This document shows, one piece after another, positions 61,388-64,000 of a stretch of 64,000 nucleotides of DNA (positions within the stretch are counted from its first letter, which is position 1; each line of letters begins with the position of its first letter). Location of the stretch: NCBI GenBank assembly GCA_964276095.1, contig CAXYDR010000003.1, forward strand, positions 62,001-126,000, written 5' to 3'. The stretch is from GCA-2733415 sp964276095. GTDB lineage: Bacteria > Bacteroidota > Bacteroidia > Flavobacteriales > Flavobacteriaceae. The notes under the pieces were generated by a model, which searched no databases, had not been told where the DNA came from, and saw nothing but the letters and a program-made list of their open reading frames with translations. The position numbers and the translations under genes were made by a program.

Positions 61388-61849
61388 TTACAAAACTGCT
61401 TTTAAAGGTTCTTCTTCTTTTATTGCTTTACCTACTGTATAAAGTATCCCAGCTAGTGACAATCCTATAACTGCTTTTGGCAACCAATTACTTTTCTTTT
61501 TTGGGGCGTTAATTATAACGGTGTCTAACATATTACTGCCAAACTGTACAATTGTAGGTACTTCAGTTGCTTTAAATTTTAGAACTGCTCCAGCATAGTT
61601 TACTTGTATGTTTTGGTATGATTGCACCTCTTGTAAATAAACCATACCATCCGCTTGCGCTATACTGTAATTTGTAGGGTTTTCTATTACGCTAATTGTT
61701 GCGCCCTCTGCTTTTTCATTATCAGCATCAATAATTAATGTTGAAATTGTAATTGGAGGTGCGCCAAAACCCTCTCCAGGAAGAATAACATAATCTTCAA
61801 AATGTTCGGTATCTTTGGCAGTATATTGGTTGGTATTACTTGGGTACAT
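61388..61849 (-). CDS. Carboxypeptidase-regulatory-like viral protein with C-terminal membrane helix
   Basis: This 153-residue protein has an N-terminal low-complexity region, then a beta-sandwich (about 33-100) with the pattern LIIDADNEKAEGATISVIE followed by IAQADGMVYLQEV, typical of carboxypeptidase-regulatory-like domains found at the start of SusC/TonB-dependent receptors. A basic stretch (APKKKSNWLPK) leads into a membrane helix (about 124-140). It may be a virion membrane protein that mimics or contacts the host surface (inference). Confidence 0.55.
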   Translation of the reverse strand: MYPSNTNQYTAKDTEHFEDYVILPGEGFGAPPITISTLIIDADNEKAEGATISVIENPTNYSIAQADGMVYLQEVQSYQNIQVNYAGAVLKFKATEVPTIVQFGSNMLDTVIINAPKKKSNWLPKAVIGLSLAGILYTVGKAIKEEEPLKAVL

Positions 61850-61876
61850 ATTATAATTAGGGGTTAATTTGGTTAG

Positions 61877-62446
61877 TTAAAAAGTGAATCCAGCGTTATT
61901 TACAACTGATTTTACAAGGGCATAAACTGGTGTTCCGGTACTGTCTTTTAATTCAGATTTCAACCAGTACAATAGGTTTCTTTTTTCATAAGAATCTAAG
62001 TAACTCCACGCTCCTGTTGGTGGAGAATTATTTCCATTATAATCTTTAGTTCCAAAAGCATTAAATACTTTTATAAAATCTTGCTTGTTTTTAAACTTTT
62101 CGAATACTGCTAAAATGGTATCATCGTCAGTACCGTAAAAACCCATCCATTTATCATTAAAAGCATCTAGCAACTGTTGAGCGTAATTATTAGCTTCTGT
62201 TTGTGTAATAGTAGATCCTACTGAAGAACCTCCAGTTCCTCCTACATTATCATCAATTGGTTCGCCAGCTATTTTTTTACCAATTCCTGTAACTCCTTTG
62301 TATAAAAGGTACCCAACTATTAAACCTCCTACAACTTTGTAAGTAGTAGGGTTAACTGCTAAACTTTCAACTGTTTTAGTTGCTTTAGTAAAAGCTTTTT
62401 TTCCAGTCTTTTTTAATTCGGTTTTAGTTGGTAATTTTGTACTCAT
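61877..62446 (-). CDS. Single-pass viral protein with C-terminal globular domain
   Basis: This 189-residue protein has a basic N-terminal segment (KKTGKKAFTKATKTVE), a membrane helix (about 36-54, VVGGLIVGYLLYKGVTG), a Gly/Ser linker (GGTGGSSVGS), and a C-terminal helical domain (about 84-189) with repeated Phe, Trp and Lys residues (DKWMGFYGTDDDTILAVFEK). I do not recognise the family. The layout is that of a virion membrane protein with a C-terminal exposed domain. Confidence 0.6.
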   Translation of the reverse strand: MSTKLPTKTELKKTGKKAFTKATKTVESLAVNPTTYKVVGGLIVGYLLYKGVTGIGKKIAGEPIDDNVGGTGGSSVGSTITQTEANNYAQQLLDAFNDKWMGFYGTDDDTILAVFEKFKNKQDFIKVFNAFGTKDYNGNNSPPTGAWSYLDSYEKRNLLYWLKSELKDSTGTPVYALVKSVVNNAGFTF

Positions 62447-62475
62447 TGGTTAGTTTTTAAGGGGTTAAACTGGTG

Positions 62476-62661
62476 TTAAAACATCATTTTAATCATGTTC
62501 CAGTTTTTACTTATTTTATCTTTTGCTTTAACTGGGTTTTCAGCAAGTATTGCTACTTTGTTAAGTGTTTCAACATCTAGTTTTGCAATTATTTCTAATG
62601 CTTTTGTTTTGTGTTGTAATTCAAAAACTGTTGCGTGTGGTATGTTTAATTTGGAAGCCAT
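62476..62661 (-). CDS. Small viral protein
   Basis: This 61-residue, helix-rich, slightly basic protein (IPHATVFELQHKTKALEIIA, then VETLNKVAILAENPVKAKDK) is not recognised. It is 11 nt downstream of the preceding 304-residue gene and in the same operon. Confidence 0.55.
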   Translation of the reverse strand: MASKLNIPHATVFELQHKTKALEIIAKLDVETLNKVAILAENPVKAKDKISKNWNMIKMMF

Positions 62662-62672
62662 ATTGTGAATTT

Positions 62673-63587
62673 TTATTTTGGTTGTAATAAATTATTTATT
62701 TGTTGTAATGTTTCAGTATCGAAAATTGTTTTGTTAATTATGTTTAAATACAATTGTGAGTGTACTTCAGTAAAATCAACCGCTGTTATTGTATCTAACA
62801 ACTTTGTTTTTATCTCTGAATAGGTTGGTTTTGGTGGTTGTTCGGCTGGTGCTGCTAAACCTGCTACTGGTGCTGGTGCAAGCCTTTCAAATAAGCCAAG
62901 AACCATAGGAACAAACCTTTCTGCTACTTCTACACCTTTGTCTGATACAATAGGTTTTTTAGCTTTTTCTAAGTCCTTTTCGTGAGTTTCTTTAAGCGTT
63001 GAAAATTCTCTTTTTAAATCTCGGATATCATAGTTTTGATCCTTGAATTTATCTGAAAGAATATTGTATTTTTCTTCCCAACTTTTTGCATTCTGCAAAG
63101 CAGTATCTAAAGACTCCTTTGTTTCTTCGTACTTATCAGCTTTAGAATACGTATTAAATGCCTGTACCTGAGCTTGATTTAAACCGCCCATTAAACCAAC
63201 TTGTAGTGGTTGTTCCATAATTGGTTGTGTTGTTGGTTGTTGGGGTAATGTAGGAGCAGCAACGCTATTAATTGCCACTGCCTGAACTACATTTTCACTA
63301 ACTTCCATATTAGTATTTTGAGTACTGTTTAATACTACTTTTACCCGTTGTTTATTTTTACACACATAATCGTTTGAAGTACCGTTTTTACGCTTTAAAA
63401 AAACTGTGATATTTTTATACCCAGCAGCTTCAATATTATTTAAAGCATCAGGAACACTAGCTATTCCCTGTATTTTTAAATCAGCTAATGTGCTATAATT
63501 TAAAATCCATCGTCCATTAGTATTATCCTTTACTGCAATACCATAGTTAAAGTTATCGGTTACTTTGTCTATTATGTCTTGTATCAT
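62673..63587 (-). CDS. Uncharacterised viral protein with coiled-coil and Pro/Ala linker
   Basis: This 304-residue protein has an N-terminal alpha/beta domain (1-90; RWILNYSTLADLKIQGIA, then a VFLKRKNGT hairpin), a Gln/Pro/Thr-rich linker with QPTTQPIMEQ, a coiled coil (about 160-215), an Ala/Pro-rich segment (LAPAPVAGLAAPAEQPPKP), and a helical C-terminus. This shape suggests a structural or DNA-handling protein. Start and stop overlap the upstream gene in a TAATG pattern. Confidence 0.6.
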   Translation of the reverse strand: MIQDIIDKVTDNFNYGIAVKDNTNGRWILNYSTLADLKIQGIASVPDALNNIEAAGYKNITVFLKRKNGTSNDYVCKNKQRVKVVLNSTQNTNMEVSENVVQAVAINSVAAPTLPQQPTTQPIMEQPLQVGLMGGLNQAQVQAFNTYSKADKYEETKESLDTALQNAKSWEEKYNILSDKFKDQNYDIRDLKREFSTLKETHEKDLEKAKKPIVSDKGVEVAERFVPMVLGLFERLAPAPVAGLAAPAEQPPKPTYSEIKTKLLDTITAVDFTEVHSQLYLNIINKTIFDTETLQQINNLLQPK

Positions 63588-63880
63588 TATCCGGGGCAGT
63601 TTGTTGGTTGTGTTTCCTTTGGTAGTATTACTTTTTGATAAATAATATTTGCTCTGTTTTCGGTTACGTTTGCTCCTGAAAAATTTATTTCATCTAAATC
63701 GAAAGTATAATAACAACCACCATACGGCGCATGGAAAGGATTTCCATTAGGTTCTACGGTTTCGCCCATAACATCAAAGTTTAAAGTACCCTTGTTATAG
63801 ATAGATATTTGCGAAACTTGTTCCAAAACTTCCTGTGTAGCTTTGGTTATAGTTTTCTTTTTTAGAGTAGATTTAAGCAT
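63587..63880 (-). CDS. Small beta-rich viral protein
   Basis: This 97-residue protein has a basic N-terminus (KSTLKKKTITKA), then a beta-rich body with YGGCYYTFDLDEINFSGANV. It ends in LPKETQPTNCPG. No family is recognised. Its start overlaps the stop region of the upstream partial gene by 8 bp, and its stop overlaps the next start. Confidence 0.6.
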   Translation of the reverse strand: MLKSTLKKKTITKATQEVLEQVSQISIYNKGTLNFDVMGETVEPNGNPFHAPYGGCYYTFDLDEINFSGANVTENRANIIYQKVILPKETQPTNCPG

Positions 63881-64000
63881 TAGTACAAGTTATTTCTTCA
63901 TGTACTAAAACCATTTCCATAACTACATTTGTAGCTGGAGCTGTTTTTGTAATGATTGTAAATGTTAGTACTTGGTTTTCAGCTTCAAGATTCAAAGGCA
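63873..64000 (-). CDS. Viral protein, partial (N-terminus beyond window)
   Basis: The last 41 or so codons of a gene that runs off the right edge are open: PLNLEAENQVLTFTIITKTA, then a beta-like stretch ending HEEITCTNA and a TAA at 63873-63875. The frame overlaps the next gene's ATG by 8 bp, consistent with the tight operon. Beta-rich and probably structural; no family assigned. Confidence 0.5.
   Translation of the reverse strand, partial: PLNLEAENQVLTFTIITKTAPATNVVMEMVLVHEEITCTNA

Larger units (their letters stand above)
54792..64000 (-). mobile_element. Candidate tailless, membrane-containing provirus (left part; continues beyond the window)
   Basis: At least 14 consecutive minus-strand genes have gaps of 0-29 nt or overlap. 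The content is viral: a polyvalent protein, a GH108 muramidase with a membrane anchor, holin- and spanin-like proteins, DUF1353 and multiple small proteins with one membrane helix. There are no terminase, portal, tail or tape-measure genes. The style resembles membrane-containing double jelly-roll phages. The left end is near 54.66-54.79 kb; the right end, integrase, capsid and packaging genes lie outside the window. A mobilisable plasmid-like element is a less likely alternative. Confidence 0.6.

Noticed and set aside
1..64000. CRISPR arrays, tRNA or rRNA genes, insertion sequences
   Set aside because: No regular spaced repeats, no tRNA-like TTCGA loops in cloverleaf context, and no transposase gene were found on either strand.

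Overview
The window is a low-GC chromosomal segment from a member of the Bacteroidota, most likely a marine, gliding Flavobacteriaceae species of the Tenacibaculum/Polaribacter kind. The signs are gldF and gldG, a protein with a type IX secretion (T9SS) C-terminal sorting domain, lipoproteins with an SC(N/G) lipobox, exact Bacteroidota -7 promoter elements (TAnnTTTG, often with TTG about 19 bp upstream), A-rich leaders without Shine-Dalgarno sequences, and typical flavobacterial gene pairs (recQ/kdsD, trmD/rplS). The genus is an inference. No rRNA, tRNA, CRISPR array or insertion sequence was seen.

Layout. 1-8.7 kb: housekeeping genes: partial recQ (-), kdsD-tatC-AhpD-like-lptB (+), then GH25-pssA-prmC-XRE regulator (-). 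8.9-25.8 kb: an unbroken plus-strand cluster of 15 genes: a YjfI/YbjN-like protein, PspA, an NfeD/YqiJ-like protein, a flotillin, a small membrane protein, a 1611-residue DUF3686-AAA+ ATPase, a GRDP-like protein, a protein with a Cys/Ser-repeat tail, DUF4178, a YgiB-like lipoprotein, DUF350, a membrane-embedded spermidine synthase, SpeD, a K+ channel with an RCK domain and an orphan. A LexA-like regulator without a catalytic dyad is divergently transcribed at its front. I read it as an envelope-stress or membrane-potential response that joins PspA and flotillin scaffolds to local polyamine synthesis and K+ flux. Its parts echo the E. coli yjfIJKLM, yqiJK and ygiBC loci, but the combination is far larger.

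25.8-54.6 kb: ordinary core genome: ribD, HAD, EamA, YigZ, a thioesterase, dnaA, an LMW-PTP, an RsmI-like methyltransferase, a lysozyme-like protein, mltG-GNAT-dapF, an HtrA protease, a long-form GAPDH, trmD-rplS, a cysteine desulfurase, two surface proteins, a degenerate one-domain DEAD-box protein, gldF-X-gldG, dnaN, a CvfB-like protein, DUF2853 and menD. Strong hairpin terminators separate most of these units.

54.8-64.0 kb (right edge): at least 14 tightly packed minus-strand genes with overlapping starts and stops, which look like one arm of an integrated virus. They encode a 1090-residue polyvalent protein (zincin peptidase, viral middle domains and RecA-type ATPase), a LEA-like protein, spanin- and holin-like proteins, DUF1353, a GH108 muramidase with a C-terminal membrane anchor, and several single-pass membrane proteins. 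No tail, portal or terminase gene is visible. The many membrane-anchored small proteins suggest a tailless, membrane-containing provirus whose capsid and packaging genes lie beyond the window.

The two regions most worth follow-up are the 17-kb PspA/flotillin/polyamine/K+-channel cluster and this candidate provirus.
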